Below the pieces are notes generated by a model. It was not told the DNA's origin. It did not search any database and worked only from the letters and a program-made list of their open reading frames with translations. Made by a program: the position numbers and the translations under genes. This document shows, piece after piece, positions 28,239 to 37,771 of a stretch of 64,000 bases of DNA. The stretch's first letter is position 1. Every line of letters starts with the position of its first letter. Source of the DNA: Burkholderiales bacterium (GTDB taxonomy: Bacteria; Pseudomonadota; Gammaproteobacteria; Burkholderiales; Nitrosomonadaceae); NCBI GenBank assembly GCA_015075225.1, contig JABTUQ010000009.1, positions 20,032 through 84,031 on the forward strand, in the 5' to 3' direction.

Positions 28239-28595
28239 ATGTCAGAAGTCATTGATTATAGAAGCCGTTTGTCTGATCCAGCCAGCCGTAAGTTTGAAAC
28301 CTTTTCCTACCTTCCGTCATTGGACAAGGATCAAATCAGAAAGCAGGTTGAATATGTTGTCAACAAGGGGTGGAATCCGGCTATTGAACATACCGAACCC
28401 GAGTTTTTGATGAGCAACTATTGGTATATGTGGAAGTTGCCCATGTTTGGTGAAACCGATGTGGAACGCATCCTTGCGGAAGCTGAAGCTTGCCATAAAG
28501 CTAACCCGAACAATCATGTACGTTTAATTGGTTATAACAATTTCAATCAGAGCCAGGGAACAGCGATGGTGATCTATCGCGGAAAAACGGTCTGA
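28239..28595 (+). CDS. cbbS: RuBisCO small subunit, form IA
   Basis: A 118-residue small subunit with [43 protein letters not shown] and [20 protein letters not shown], all typical of green-type form IA. It caps the L8S8 holoenzyme. It starts 67 bases after cbbL with GGAG upstream. Unlike cbbL it is intact. Confidence 0.97.
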   Translation: MSEVIDYRSRLSDPASRKFETFSYLPSLDKDQIRKQVEYVVNKGWNPAIEHTEPEFLMSNYWYMWKLPMFGETDVERILAEAEACHKANPNNHVRLIGYNNFNQSQGTAMVIYRGKTV

Positions 28596-28634
28596 TAACC
28601 CATAAGAACACGCAGTAAGGGATTGCTGTATAAC

Positions 28635-28671
28635 AACCCCCCGTTGCTGCAAGGTGACGGGGGGTTTGTTT
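28635..28671 (+). terminator. strong hairpin between cbbS and cbbQ (terminator or attenuator)
   Basis: AACCCCCCGT (28635-28644) and ACGGGGGGTT (28657-28666) form a perfect 10-bp GC-rich stem with a 12-base loop, followed by TGTTTTG. Partial termination here would give much more cbbLS than cbbQON transcript, which suits their stoichiometry (inference). Confidence 0.75.
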
Positions 28672-28710
28672 TGCCTAATAACCTAAACGCGTTTGAATAC
28701 TGGAGAAAAA

Positions 28711-29514
28711 ATGAGCGACGTTATCAAGCAACATTTCGTTAAGAATGAGCCATATTACCGTCCGGTTATGGATGAAGTGGCGCTGTACGAAGCAGCCTAT
28801 TCCGTACGTATGCCTATGATGCTGAAGGGCCCAACGGGATGCGGAAAAACCCGTTTTGTAGAATACATGGCATGGAAGCTGGGTAAGCCGTTGATTACTG
28901 TGGCATGTAATGAGGATATGACAGCTTCTGACCTGGTTGGGCGCTTCCTGCTTGATGCACAAGGTACGCGCTGGCAGGATGGTCCGCTGACTACTGCGGC
29001 GCGTTACGGAGCGATCTGCTATCTGGATGAAGTGGTCGAGGCAAGACAGGATACAACGGTTGTGATTCACCCGTTGACCGATAACCGCAGGGTTCTGCCA
29101 CTCGAGAAAAAAGGTGAACTGGTTACAGCACATCCCGATTTTCAGCTTGTCATTTCGTACAACCCGGGTTATCAGAGTTTGATGAAAGATCTGAAACAAT
29201 CAACCAAGCAACGTTTTGGCGCACTGGATTTCAATTATCCCCAGCATGACATTGAAACTGAAATCGTTTCGCATGAAACCGGAGTGGATTCTGCAACGGC
29301 TGGGAAACTGGTTTCCATCGCTGAGCGTGCCCGTAATTTGAAGGGCCATGGGCTGGATGAAGGGATTTCAACACGTATGCTGATCTACGCTGGCAATCTG
29401 ATTGCCAAGGGCGTGAATGTTCATGCGGCTTGTCGTATGGCGCTGGTTCGTCCTATTACTGATGATCCGGATATGCGCGATGCACTTGATGCTGCTGTTA
29501 CAACGTTTTTCTGA
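28711..29514 (+). CDS. cbbQ: CbbQ, AAA+ RuBisCO activase subunit
   Basis: A 267-residue MoxR-type AAA+ ATPase. Walker A GPTGCGKT lies at residues 40-47, [10 protein letters not shown] is the Walker B region, and [12 protein letters not shown] carries the sensor/pore segment. CbbQ hexamers with CbbO remove inhibitory sugar phosphates from form I RuBisCO. The ATG at 28711 follows GGAGA; an earlier in-frame codon at 28693 has no ribosome binding site. cbbO follows 41 bases on. Confidence 0.95.
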   Translation: MSDVIKQHFVKNEPYYRPVMDEVALYEAAYSVRMPMMLKGPTGCGKTRFVEYMAWKLGKPLITVACNEDMTASDLVGRFLLDAQGTRWQDGPLTTAARYGAICYLDEVVEARQDTTVVIHPLTDNRRVLPLEKKGELVTAHPDFQLVISYNPGYQSLMKDLKQSTKQRFGALDFNYPQHDIETEIVSHETGVDSATAGKLVSIAERARNLKGHGLDEGISTRMLIYAGNLIAKGVNVHAACRMALVRPITDDPDMRDALDAAVTTFF

Positions 29515-29555
29515 GAACCTAATTTATCCGGTATTAACTTTCTTCAGGGTACATC

Positions 29556-31883
29556 ATGAGTGTGAATCTGACAGATTACAGTGAGTTGCTGGAATCGCTA
29601 CAGCCCGAGTCCATGTCGTTGCTTGAAAATACCTGGCATGATGCGATCAGAACGCTTTCCCCACGCGGCATAGATAATTATCTAAAGGGTGCTTCAGCTT
29701 TGCAGGGGCTTGGGCGTGGTCGCTCTCTGGTTGATGCCTGGATCAATGAAATTCCTCTGGTAGCAAAGGAAGTGGGCGACGAAGTGATCAGCGACCTGGC
29801 AACCACCTGCCTGATGCTGGCATCCAAAACCTCCGGCGCAGTGATAGAAATGATCATAGCCACGTCAGCTACTGCTGCAGGCAGGTTGGGTGATCAGGAC
29901 TTGTTTCGTAATTATTTGCAGTTTCTGAGTACATTTACGGCACAGGCTCCGCGAGGGGTTCGCCCAATGCTGGATAAGCTTGATGTGCTGTTCAATCAGC
30001 TGACATTGGGTGGTTTACGGCGCTGGGCCTTGTGGGGCGCACATGCGCACAGAACTGATTATGAAGCACAACTTCAGTACTTCAGCCTGAGTTCCAAAGA
30101 ATCACTGGCCATGCTGCAGAAGGAACGCAAGGGCACGCTTTTCGTGGATATTCAGCGGCGTATCAACATTTATCTGCGTGCATTATGGGCGCGTGATTTC
30201 TACATGCGTCCGACATCGGGTGATTTTGAGAGCCGGGAAGGTTACCGTCCCTTTATCGAGGATTACATCATTCATCTGCCCGATGCTTATGATGCCCATG
30301 GTGAAGTTGCGGCCGGTGAAGTGTATCGTGCAGCAGCTGCCCATGCAGCAGCACACCTTGTGGAAACAAGATATCCGATTTCTGCCGAATCGTTGAATCC
30401 ACTGCAGATAGCGGTTATTTCCGTGATCGAGGATGCGCGGGTGGAGGCCTTGTCCATTCGCCGTTTTCCTGGTTTGCGGCATACCTGGTCAGTGTTGCAC
30501 ACAGCAACACCAGAAATGGATACGACGATAGGGAATTATCTTAACCGTCTGGCTCGTGCCTTGATTGATCCTGACTATGTGGATCCGGATGCATGGGTAA
30601 CTCAGGGGCGGCTGCTATTTGCCGGCGTGCAGGGTCGTCTGGATGATAACCAGATATGCTGGGATATTGGTGTGCAGCTTGCTCATGAAATCATGGCCAA
30701 GAAGATACCATTCAATCCAAGAACGGATGTGCTGACAGCTCCTTATCTTGACGATAACCGTTATTTCTGGGAGTTTGAGGAGTTCGATTTCGAGCGATCC
30801 ATTGCGGCGGGCTATGAGCCGCCCAAACAGGTGCGCAAGCATGTGAGCGTCATGGAGTTCATCAATGAACTCGATGTAGAGACAGCTGGGGACGATGCTC
30901 AAGAAATATGGGTGTTGGGAACAGAGTTATTTCCCTATGAGGATTTCGGGGTTTCCTACAATACTCTGGAGGGCAAGGAACCGGTTGCCTCGCCTATCCA
31001 CTATGCAGAGTGGGATTACCAGATTCAACTGGAACGCCCGGCATGGTCGACTGTTCAGGAGAAGCGTGCAAAACCCGGGGATATCCAGATCATCGATGAT
31101 ATTACCGCCCAGTACAAACGGGAAATTCATCGTATGAAATTTTTGCTGGATGCGATGCAGCCGCAAGGAGTGCAAAGAATCCGCAAACTGGAAGATGGCG
31201 ATGAAATTGATATCAACGCAGCAATTTCTTCGCTGACGGATATTCGTATGGGGCAGTATCCTGATCCACGTGTCATGATGCGGGCTGTGCGCAAGGTAAG
31301 GGATATATCGGTGCTGGTACTGCTGGATCTGTCCGAATCTACCAACAACAAGGTGAACGGACAGGATTTTACCGTGCTGGACCTGACCAGGCAGGCGACT
31401 GTGTTATTGGCAGATGCCATTAACCGGATAGGTGATCCTTTCGCGATACATGGCTTCTGCTCGGATGGGCGGCATGATGTCGAATATTACCGTTTCAAGG
31501 ATTTTGATCAGCCTTACAATGAAATTCCAAAAATGCGGCTCGCCGGTATGACAGGCCAATTGTCCACCCGCATGGGAGCAGCCGTACGCCACGCAAGCCA
31601 TTTTCTGAAACAGCAGCGCGCAGCCAAGAAGCTGTTGCTGGTGATAACCGATGGCGAACCGGCAGATGTGGATGTACGCGATCCACAGTATCTGCGCTTC
31701 GATACCAGGAAAGCGGTGGAAGAAGCAGGGCGTTCGGGCATACTAACCTACTGCATGAGCCTTGATCCGCGTGCAGACCAGTATGTATCCAGAATTTTTG
31801 GAATGCGGAATTATATGGTAGTGGATCACGTGATGCGATTGCCGGAGAAATTACCGCTGTTGTACGCCGGGCTGACTCGTTAA
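29556..31883 (+). CDS. cbbO: CbbO, von Willebrand A-domain RuBisCO activase adaptor
   Basis: A 775-residue protein. The N-terminal 500 residues are helical; from about residue 580 a von Willebrand factor A domain follows, with VLLDLSESTNNKV (MIDAS DxSxS motif), a GMTGQLSTRMGAAVRHA segment and LLLVITDGEPADVDV. In CbbQO-type activases the VWA domain contacts an acidic residue of RuBisCO and recruits CbbQ. Length and domain order match the family. cbbN follows 22 bases downstream. Confidence 0.94.
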   Translation: MSVNLTDYSELLESLQPESMSLLENTWHDAIRTLSPRGIDNYLKGASALQGLGRGRSLVDAWINEIPLVAKEVGDEVISDLATTCLMLASKTSGAVIEMIIATSATAAGRLGDQDLFRNYLQFLSTFTAQAPRGVRPMLDKLDVLFNQLTLGGLRRWALWGAHAHRTDYEAQLQYFSLSSKESLAMLQKERKGTLFVDIQRRINIYLRALWARDFYMRPTSGDFESREGYRPFIEDYIIHLPDAYDAHGEVAAGEVYRAAAAHAAAHLVETRYPISAESLNPLQIAVISVIEDARVEALSIRRFPGLRHTWSVLHTATPEMDTTIGNYLNRLARALIDPDYVDPDAWVTQGRLLFAGVQGRLDDNQICWDIGVQLAHEIMAKKIPFNPRTDVLTAPYLDDNRYFWEFEEFDFERSIAAGYEPPKQVRKHVSVMEFINELDVETAGDDAQEIWVLGTELFPYEDFGVSYNTLEGKEPVASPIHYAEWDYQIQLERPAWSTVQEKRAKPGDIQIIDDITAQYKREIHRMKFLLDAMQPQGVQRIRKLEDGDEIDINAAISSLTDIRMGQYPDPRVMMRAVRKVRDISVLVLLDLSESTNNKVNGQDFTVLDLTRQATVLLADAINRIGDPFAIHGFCSDGRHDVEYYRFKDFDQPYNEIPKMRLAGMTGQLSTRMGAAVRHASHFLKQQRAAKKLLLVITDGEPADVDVRDPQYLRFDTRKAVEEAGRSGILTYCMSLDPRADQYVSRIFGMRNYMVVDHVMRLPEKLPLLYAGLTR

Positions 31884-31905
31884 AAACCTGACTATAGGTG
31901 AGCTT

Positions 31906-32208
31906 ATGAAGGAACAAATTTATTTGGGAGTGGATCAAGATGCTGATGCCGGATTGACTCCCTTGGGGCGTATCGTGATTGATGCGTGGATTTTTGGTAT
32001 TTTGCCCGAGAGCGAGACTTGTGCCGGCTGGAATACATCCCGGATGCAGATACTTTATGAAGAGGTCTATGCTGCATGGGAGCCTTATGCGCACCTTCCC
32101 AGCCGTTTGCCACCAGAACTGCAGCAGCGGCATTCCTCTTTCTATTCACACAGAATTTCTATTGCAAAAAATAGTGGGTGGAATACTGATCTCAGTGATG
32201 AATCCTGA
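31906..32208 (+). CDS. cbbN: CbbN, small conserved protein at the end of the cbb operon
   Basis: A 100-residue protein of unknown biochemical function, with ADAGLTPLGRIVIDAWIFGILP and a WNTSRMQILYEEVYAAWEPYA stretch, no membrane segment and no cysteine cluster (one Cys in ETCAGW). It is the fifth gene of the cbbLSQON order known from Nitrosomonas europaea; the name is taken from that synteny. GGTGAG precedes the ATG, and a terminator follows at 32309. Confidence 0.8.
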   Translation: MKEQIYLGVDQDADAGLTPLGRIVIDAWIFGILPESETCAGWNTSRMQILYEEVYAAWEPYAHLPSRLPPELQQRHSSFYSHRISIAKNSGWNTDLSDES

Positions 32209-32308
32209 CTGAAATTGCTACTTTCTTATTCTTCTTCTCGCGGCAGATTCAGGCTGTGAAATTCGTTTATCACATCGTCAACTATTAAATTCAGCCTGGT
32301 AATGGAAC

Positions 32309-32345
32309 AAGAAGCCGTCACCTAAACGGGGCGGCTTCTTTTGTC
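32309..32345 (+). terminator. terminator of the cbb operon
   Basis: AAGAAGCCG (32309-32317) and CGGCTTCTT (32332-32340) form a perfect 9-bp stem followed by TTGTC. It stands between the convergent cbbN and the hypothetical gene at 32347, and can serve both. Confidence 0.8.
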
Positions 32346-32346
32346 A

Positions 32347-32766
32347 TTAAGAGTGATCTGCTGTGGTTTTCTGCCGGAATGAAATGATCTTCGCCGGATG
32401 ATGTGGAGCCTGTTTTGTCATCATCAGGCTTAAAGCAAGCGGGAACTCGCTTTGCAAGCGCCGCATGATGGTAGCTTGTCCTTCCCGGTAAAAGACGGCT
32501 TCAAATTCTATTGGCTGATTAAGTGCCACTCGATCATGCGAGTGAAAATTCTGCCAGGCAATATCAATCCAGCATTTGCGTTGACTATCAACAAATACAA
32601 ATTCTTCGGTATCGATGATGGCCAGGTATTGCATGCTGCGGATGGGGATGAATAACTGCCTTGTTTCACAGCGCGCAAGCAGCTTAATGGCCAGATTATA
32701 AGTCGAGGCCGGGAGTGTTCGTTTCTCCCGCTTGATTTCGGGATCGCGATAGCAGGTAATTTCCAT
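32347..32766 (-). CDS. conserved hypothetical protein
   Basis: A 139-residue protein I do not recognise. It starts MEITCYRDPEIKREKRTLPA, is mixed alpha/beta and ends in a basic tail (FRQKTTADHS). No membrane segment, signal peptide or metal motif is visible. GGAGGATATT before the ATG at 32766 is a good ribosome binding site and is why this start is preferred to one at 32802. It is convergent with the cbb operon. Function unknown. Confidence 0.6.
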   Translation of the reverse strand: MEITCYRDPEIKREKRTLPASTYNLAIKLLARCETRQLFIPIRSMQYLAIIDTEEFVFVDSQRKCWIDIAWQNFHSHDRVALNQPIEFEAVFYREGQATIMRRLQSEFPLALSLMMTKQAPHHPAKIISFRQKTTADHS

Positions 32767-32802
32767 ATTCCAATATCCTCCAGTCAAATGATTTGATAAC
32801 AA

Positions 32803-33070
32803 TTCCTTTGTTCGGAGAAAGTGACATTTCCTGGCGGAAATTATGGTCTTTTAACAGGCCAATGGGAGCCATTGTGCTATTTTGCCAAGGCTACATCCCA
32901 TATCCGTCTGGTTTATTGAAGGTGTCCTGGGAGAGAGGTTTTTAACCGCGGTTCCAGCACCCTGTAACTTGATATTTGTCAAACTTTCGTAAAGATTGTA
33001 ACGCTAATCCAGAAAATTGGGTGGAAACGTACGGTATGAAAAAATCCGGATATCAGCCTGGATCAGACGT
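32803..33070. other. intergenic region with no gene recognised
   Basis: About 270 bases between the hypothetical gene and MITE copy D. The only open frames are short and lack ribosome binding sites. It probably holds the promoter of the minus-strand hypothetical gene. Confidence 0.4.
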
Positions 33071-33270
33071 TGAAGAAACCTCTGCAAAACTACCTGTGTT
33101 GTCTTTTTGCGTTAAAAATCGGTTCAAAATGCTTATAAACTCCGTTTTTTACCCGGCGCTAGCGCCTCGCCCTACAGGGCAGCCTTACGGCTGTTCGCTG
33201 CGTTTTACTTGCATCACCGATTTTTGCCTTGAATTGGCTGCCTCACTGACGTTTTTTAGAGGCTCCTGAA
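33071..33270 (+). repeat. MITE-like element, full copy (copy D)
   Basis: About 200 bp, diverged. The left end is TGAAGAAACCTCTGCAAAAC and the right end GTTTTTTAGAGGCTCCTGAA; the interior has GTTAAAAATCGGTTCAAAAT, GGCGCTAGCGCCTCGCCCTA and CGCTGCGTTTTACTTGCATC. It lacks the CATTTATTACGTA block of the other copies. It lies just upstream of the photolyase gene. Confidence 0.85.
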
Positions 33271-33305
33271 GTGGATCTTTGCCGGAGATTAAAAACAGGA
33301 TTGAT

Positions 33306-34805
33306 ATGAACACTTCCGCCCTCGTCTGGTTTCGCCGCGATTTGCGCTGTTACGATCATGCCGCGCTGTACCACGCGTTACGCCGTCATCAGCAGGTATA
33401 TTGCGCCTTCATTTTTGATACCGATATTCTTGATGTGCTGCCTTCACGCCAGGATCGACGTGTCGAGTTCATCCAGGCCAGTATTGCCGAACTACACAAT
33501 GCGCTGCAAGCACTGGCCCGGCAGAATGGCGCTGCAGGAGGTGGTTTAATCGTACGCCATGGCCCGGCTGCGGTATGTATCGTGCAGTTGGCAAAGCATC
33601 TTGGCGTGAAGGAGGTGTTGACCAACCGTGATTATGAGCCGGATGCAAGAGCGCGTGATCAGCAGGTGGCGCAAGCATTGCGCATAGCGGGAATTGATTT
33701 CAGTGATTACAAGGATCAGGTGTTACTGGAATGTGATGAAGTACTCACCGGCCAGGGACGGCCTTATAGCGTGTTTACACCCTATAAGCAAGCCTGGCTG
33801 CAGAAGCTCGATTCTTTTCAGCTCAAACCTTATCCGGTTGAACGCTATGCCCACCATCTGGCAGGATGGTCTGAAGCCGGGCCTCTGCCAGCCTTGGAAG
33901 AATTGGGTTTTCAATCTGCCAATCTGCACGCTTTGCCCTTACCTACCGGGATACGCGGAGCGCACACATTGTTGCAGGATTTCTTGCCACGCATGGCGAG
34001 CTATGCGGAAGCACGGGATTTTCCTGGGCGCAAGGGTGTGTCCTATCTGTCGGTACATTTACGCTTTGGTACAGTGTCCATTCGTGAATTGGCGGGCGTT
34101 GCCCTGCGTCAGGCAACGCAGGGTTGTGCCGGCGCTCAAACCTGGTTATCCGAACTTGCCTGGCGCGACTTCTATTTTATGATTTTGTGGCATTACCCGC
34201 GTGTAGTCAGCCAGTCATTCCGGCCTGAATATGATTGTATCCAGTGGGATGATGCACCGGCACTGTGGGATGCCTGGTGCGGTGCACGTACCGGATACCC
34301 ACTGATCGATGCGGCCATGCGCCAATTGCACCAGACGGGGTACATGCATAACCGTTTGCGTATGGTGGTGGCCAGTTTTCTGACCAAGGATCTGGGTATT
34401 GACTGGCGTAGGGGAGAGCGGTACTTCGCAGTGCATCTCAATGATTATGATCTGGCGGCCAATAATGGCGGCTGGCAATGGGCGGCTTCCACGGGATGCG
34501 ATGCACAACCCTGGTTTCGTATTTTTAATCCGGTAACACAGTCACAAAAATTTGATCCTGAAGGACGCTTTATTCGCCGCTATTTGCCGGAGCTGGCACG
34601 GGTGCCGGATAAACATATCCATTTTCCCGCAGCGATGAAACCCGCAGAGATACAAGCGTGCGGCCTGCATTTGGGTGTGGATTATCCATTGCCTATCGTG
34701 GATCATGCCAGTGCACGCGAGCGTACTTTAAAGCGCTTTGGTTGCCTGAAAAACCAACCTCAATACGGAATAAGAAGCCGATCAGCAAACGAGGGTGATG
34801 GATAA
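33306..34805 (+). CDS. phrB: deoxyribodipyrimidine photolyase
   Basis: A 499-residue class I photolyase/cryptochrome. The N-terminal antenna domain begins ALVWFRRDLRCYDHAALYHA. The C-terminal FAD domain has SYLSVHLRFGTVSIREL, SELAWRDFYFMIL, TGYPLIDAAMRQLHQTGYMHNRLRM and NNGGWQWAASTGCDAQPWFRIF, including the tryptophans of the electron-transfer chain. It repairs cyclobutane pyrimidine dimers using light. The ATG at 33306 is preferred to 33279 because the family motif starts here. Confidence 0.95.
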   Translation: MNTSALVWFRRDLRCYDHAALYHALRRHQQVYCAFIFDTDILDVLPSRQDRRVEFIQASIAELHNALQALARQNGAAGGGLIVRHGPAAVCIVQLAKHLGVKEVLTNRDYEPDARARDQQVAQALRIAGIDFSDYKDQVLLECDEVLTGQGRPYSVFTPYKQAWLQKLDSFQLKPYPVERYAHHLAGWSEAGPLPALEELGFQSANLHALPLPTGIRGAHTLLQDFLPRMASYAEARDFPGRKGVSYLSVHLRFGTVSIRELAGVALRQATQGCAGAQTWLSELAWRDFYFMILWHYPRVVSQSFRPEYDCIQWDDAPALWDAWCGARTGYPLIDAAMRQLHQTGYMHNRLRMVVASFLTKDLGIDWRRGERYFAVHLNDYDLAANNGGWQWAASTGCDAQPWFRIFNPVTQSQKFDPEGRFIRRYLPELARVPDKHIHFPAAMKPAEIQACGLHLGVDYPLPIVDHASARERTLKRFGCLKNQPQYGIRSRSANEGDG

Positions 34806-34815
34806 AACTCTTGCC

Positions 34816-35028
34816 TTACCCGGGACGGCCAAGCAGATTGGCGAGCGCATCCAATGTCTGTGTATTGTCCAGCTCTTGCAGTTCGCTGATGCCGCGGGCA
34901 TGGCTGCACAGGGTAGGTACTTCCCAGGGGCGACGGGTCCAGATAATCAAATCGTGCCCCTGTGTTTTCCAGTAGTGGCAAAGTGCTCGGTCAATTAGTC
35001 CTGTGCCGCCGATCAGTAATATGCGCAT
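34816..35028 (-). pseudogene. N-terminal remnant of a YfcH/SDR39U1-type epimerase
   Basis: A 70-residue frame, convergent with phrB. It begins RILLIGGTGLIDRALCHYW, the NAD(P)-binding start of TIGR01777-type nucleoside-diphosphate-sugar epimerase-like proteins (usually about 300 residues), but ends at once after LANLLGRPG where the family has a second glycine-rich strand. The remainder is absent, replaced by the 3' end of phrB 10 bases away. Read as a truncated relic, probably from a deletion at the phrB junction. Confidence 0.7.
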
Positions 35029-35202
35029 GGTTTATTCTCTTCGCAGTCAGATTTGACGGGGTACTGAAATATTGCCTGGAATCTTTTGCAGCATTGTTTC
35101 ATGGCCGGCCTAACCTGGTTTAAAGGTTATGAAACATGATTGTTTCGGGCGGTTTATAGCTGTAAAAAAACAGTAAGGAGCGGGTTAGTGCTGTCCGCGT
35201 GG

Positions 35203-35279
35203 TGGTCAGGGTGAGAGGATTTGAACTTCGGAGCCCTGCGTCCCGAACGCAGTACTCTACCAGGCTGAGCTACACCCCG
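35203..35279 (-). tRNA. tRNA-Pro (anticodon CGG)
   Basis: Minus strand; folds as a cloverleaf of 77 bases including CCA. The acceptor CGGGGTG pairs with CACCCTG (one G-T wobble), the anticodon arm is CTGCG-TTCGGGA-CGCAG with anticodon CGG, and the T arm holds GTTCAAATC. The terminal CCA is encoded at 35203-35205. Confidence 0.93.
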
Positions 35280-35363
35280 AATGGAACAATTTGCAGGGAA
35301 ATTTGTGTTTGCAGGAAAGCAGCAAAAATTTTTAACCAGCAATTACTGCGGCTTTGGTAATTG

Positions 35364-36325
35364 CTAGTAATTCCTCGTAATTGCAAACTCTGCCAATTCT
35401 AGCAAACATTGTTTATAGGTAGAATCGCGGATTGCAGCTATGGCGGAGATGGCCGTGTCGGCTTCTTTCCGCGCATTGTTTTGCGTAATCCAGTGCACCA
35501 CTTTCCTGAATGATTTTGAGTATGGGTTCAAACCCATCCTTGCCGCCTGTTTCAATGGCGTGGCGAACGATATTGATTTGTGCGGATGCCTGAACGCATG
35601 GCAAATATCAATGGCAGTGGGTTTCCTTCTGCCAGATCGTCACCCAGGTTTTTACCGGTATCCTGATCATTCCCGGAGTAATCCAGCAGATCATCCACTA
35701 GCTGGAACGCTGTACCCAGGTGCATGCCATAAGCGGCCAGTGCTTCTTCCTCATCCGGGGTAGCCCCTCCCAGTATTGCGCCGAGTCGGGCAGCAGCTTC
35801 AAAAAGCTTGGCGGTTTTATAGCGGATGACTTGCAGATAGTTTTCTTCTTCCACATCCGGATCACGGCAGTTGAGCAGCTGCAACACTTCTCCTTCGGCG
35901 ATGGTATTGGTTGCATCAGCTAGCACTTCCATGATCCGCATGTTACCCACTTCCACCATCATCTGAAAAGCACGCGAATAGAGAAAATCACCTACCAGAA
36001 CGCTCGCAGCGTTACCAAATATTGCATTGGCAGTGGCCTGATTGCGGCGTAATTCTGATTCATCCACAACATCATCATGCAAAAGAGTAGCCGTGTGAAT
36101 AAATTCAACGACAGCAGCGAGATTGTGGTGAAACGAGCCTTTGTAGTCGAACAATCCTGCAGCCAGGATGACCAATGCCGGTCGCAGTCTTTTACCGCCG
36201 CTCTGAATGATGTATTCGCTAACCTGCCGGACTAGTGCAACCTGAGAATGAAGTTTTTGCTGGATAACGTTATCAACTTCGCCCATATCCTTGGCGATAA
36301 CGTTTCTGATTGACTCGATTGACAC
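35364..36325 (-). pseudogene. ispB: polyprenyl diphosphate synthase, with clustered frameshifts near the 3' end
   Basis: Starts with GTG at 36325 after GGGAG. The first 240 residues are a clean long-chain polyprenyl (octaprenyl-type) synthase: GGKRLRPALVIL, the first aspartate motif LLHDDVVDESELRR, and the second motif FQLVDDLLDYSGND. After LGDDLAEGNPLPLIFAMRSG the frame breaks: INIVRHAIETGGKDGFEPIL continues in a second frame and KEADTAISAIAAIRDSTYKQ in a third, ending at 35364. One codon also seems to be missing in EGNPLPL. The enzyme makes the quinone side chain and is essential, so two frameshifts within about 150 bases suggest error or very recent damage. Confidence 0.88.
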
Positions 36326-36448
36326 AATGGCTCCCTGTAGAAACCGCTATGTTAGGAATGTCGCGGCCCGGGTGTCAAGCTGGATTCCCTCCGGACAGAG
36401 CAAGCAGCTAGAATGCACGCCGTATAGCGAAGAACTGCGGAACTTCCG

Positions 36449-36479
36449 TTGATTGGGGCGGTATAACTTCCGTTATAAT
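36449..36479 (+). promoter_or_regulatory. probable hemA promoter
   Basis: A consensus TATAAT (36474-36479) lies 39 bases before the hemA ATG, with TTGATT (36449-36454) 19 bases upstream as a loose -35. The divergent ispB promoter must share this 192-base gap. Confidence 0.45.
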
Positions 36480-36517
36480 TATCCCAATTTTGAATTGGCG
36501 TCATCAGGATATTTTTC

Positions 36518-37771
36518 ATGCAACTTTTTGCCTTTGGAGTCAATCATCATACCGCACCCTTAGACATACGCGAGCATGTGGCTTTTTCCGAAGATTCGAT
36601 GCGGCACGCACTGCATGATCTGGTAAGTCATCAGCTGGTCAAGGAAGCAGCCATCGTTTCGACATGTAACCGCACTGAAATCTATTGCAATACAGATACG
36701 CCGGATAAAGCGGTGAGCTGGCTGGCGGATTTTCACCATCTGCGCTCGGGTGATCTAGAGCCCTACCTTTACAAATTGTTGCGGGAACAGGCGGTCAAGC
36801 ACGCCTTTCGTGTTGCCAGCGGTCTGGATTCCATGGTTCTTGGAGAGCCACAGATACTGGGGCAGATGAAGAATGCGGTGAAATCAGCCGAGCAGGCCGG
36901 AACGCTGGGATTGTTGCTGCACAAAATGTTTCAGCGCACTTTTTTTGTAGCCAAGGAAGTGCGTACTTCCACGGAAATAGGCACGAGTTCCGTTTCAATG
37001 GCGGCAGCGTCCGCGCGTCTGGCTGAAAGAATATTCGGCAATATCAGTGAGCAGAAAGTGCTGTTCATCGGTGCGGGTGAAATGATTGAGCTATGCGCTG
37101 CCCATTTCGCTGCCAGGCGCCCTGCGCATGTAACCGTTGCCAATCGTACTGCAGAACGTGCGGAAGCGCTGGCTCGGCGTTTCAATGCCCACCCCATTTC
37201 CCTGGGTGAATTGCCGGATCAACTGGCGTTGCACGATATCGTTGTCACTTCTACTGCGAGTCCGTTGCCCATTCTGGGGAAAGGGATGCTGGAACGGGCG
37301 ATCAAGCAGCGCAAGCATCGGCCAATCTTTATCGTTGATCTGGCGGTGCCACGTGATGTGGAAGCAGAAGTGGCCGAGCTGGATGATGTTTTTCTGTATT
37401 ACGTCGATGATCTGGCAGATATCGTCAAAGAGGGGTTGGATAACCGTCAGGGTGCTGTGACGCAGGCCGAGAACATTATTGAATCCAATGTGACTGATTT
37501 CATGCATTGGGTTGCCACACGGCAGAGTGTGCCTACCATACGGGCATTGCGTGACCAAGCTGAGCGATATCGTCAGCACGAACTGGCTCGCGCACACAAA
37601 CTGCTGGCAAAGGGCGAAGATCCTGAAAAAGTATTGGAATCATTTAGTAGTGGTTTAACTAATAAATTTCTTCATCTTCCTTCATCTGTCCTGAATCACG
37701 CCACTGATAAAGAACGCGAACAACTTATCGAGCTCGTTAACCGGTTATACCAACTGCACTATCCTCAATAA
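36518..37771 (+). CDS. hemA: glutamyl-tRNA reductase
   Basis: A 417-residue enzyme. [16 protein letters not shown] starts the catalytic domain, [11 protein letters not shown] contains the catalytic C50, [17 protein letters not shown] follows near 105, the NADPH domain has [14 protein letters not shown], and a helical dimerisation domain ends the protein. It makes glutamate 1-semialdehyde from Glu-tRNA, the first step of tetrapyrrole (haem) synthesis, in heavy demand in ammonia oxidisers rich in cytochromes c (context inference). Its stop overlaps the prfA start by one base. Confidence 0.96.
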   Translation: MQLFAFGVNHHTAPLDIREHVAFSEDSMRHALHDLVSHQLVKEAAIVSTCNRTEIYCNTDTPDKAVSWLADFHHLRSGDLEPYLYKLLREQAVKHAFRVASGLDSMVLGEPQILGQMKNAVKSAEQAGTLGLLLHKMFQRTFFVAKEVRTSTEIGTSSVSMAAASARLAERIFGNISEQKVLFIGAGEMIELCAAHFAARRPAHVTVANRTAERAEALARRFNAHPISLGELPDQLALHDIVVTSTASPLPILGKGMLERAIKQRKHRPIFIVDLAVPRDVEAEVAELDDVFLYYVDDLADIVKEGLDNRQGAVTQAENIIESNVTDFMHWVATRQSVPTIRALRDQAERYRQHELARAHKLLAKGEDPEKVLESFSSGLTNKFLHLPSSVLNHATDKEREQLIELVNRLYQLHYPQ

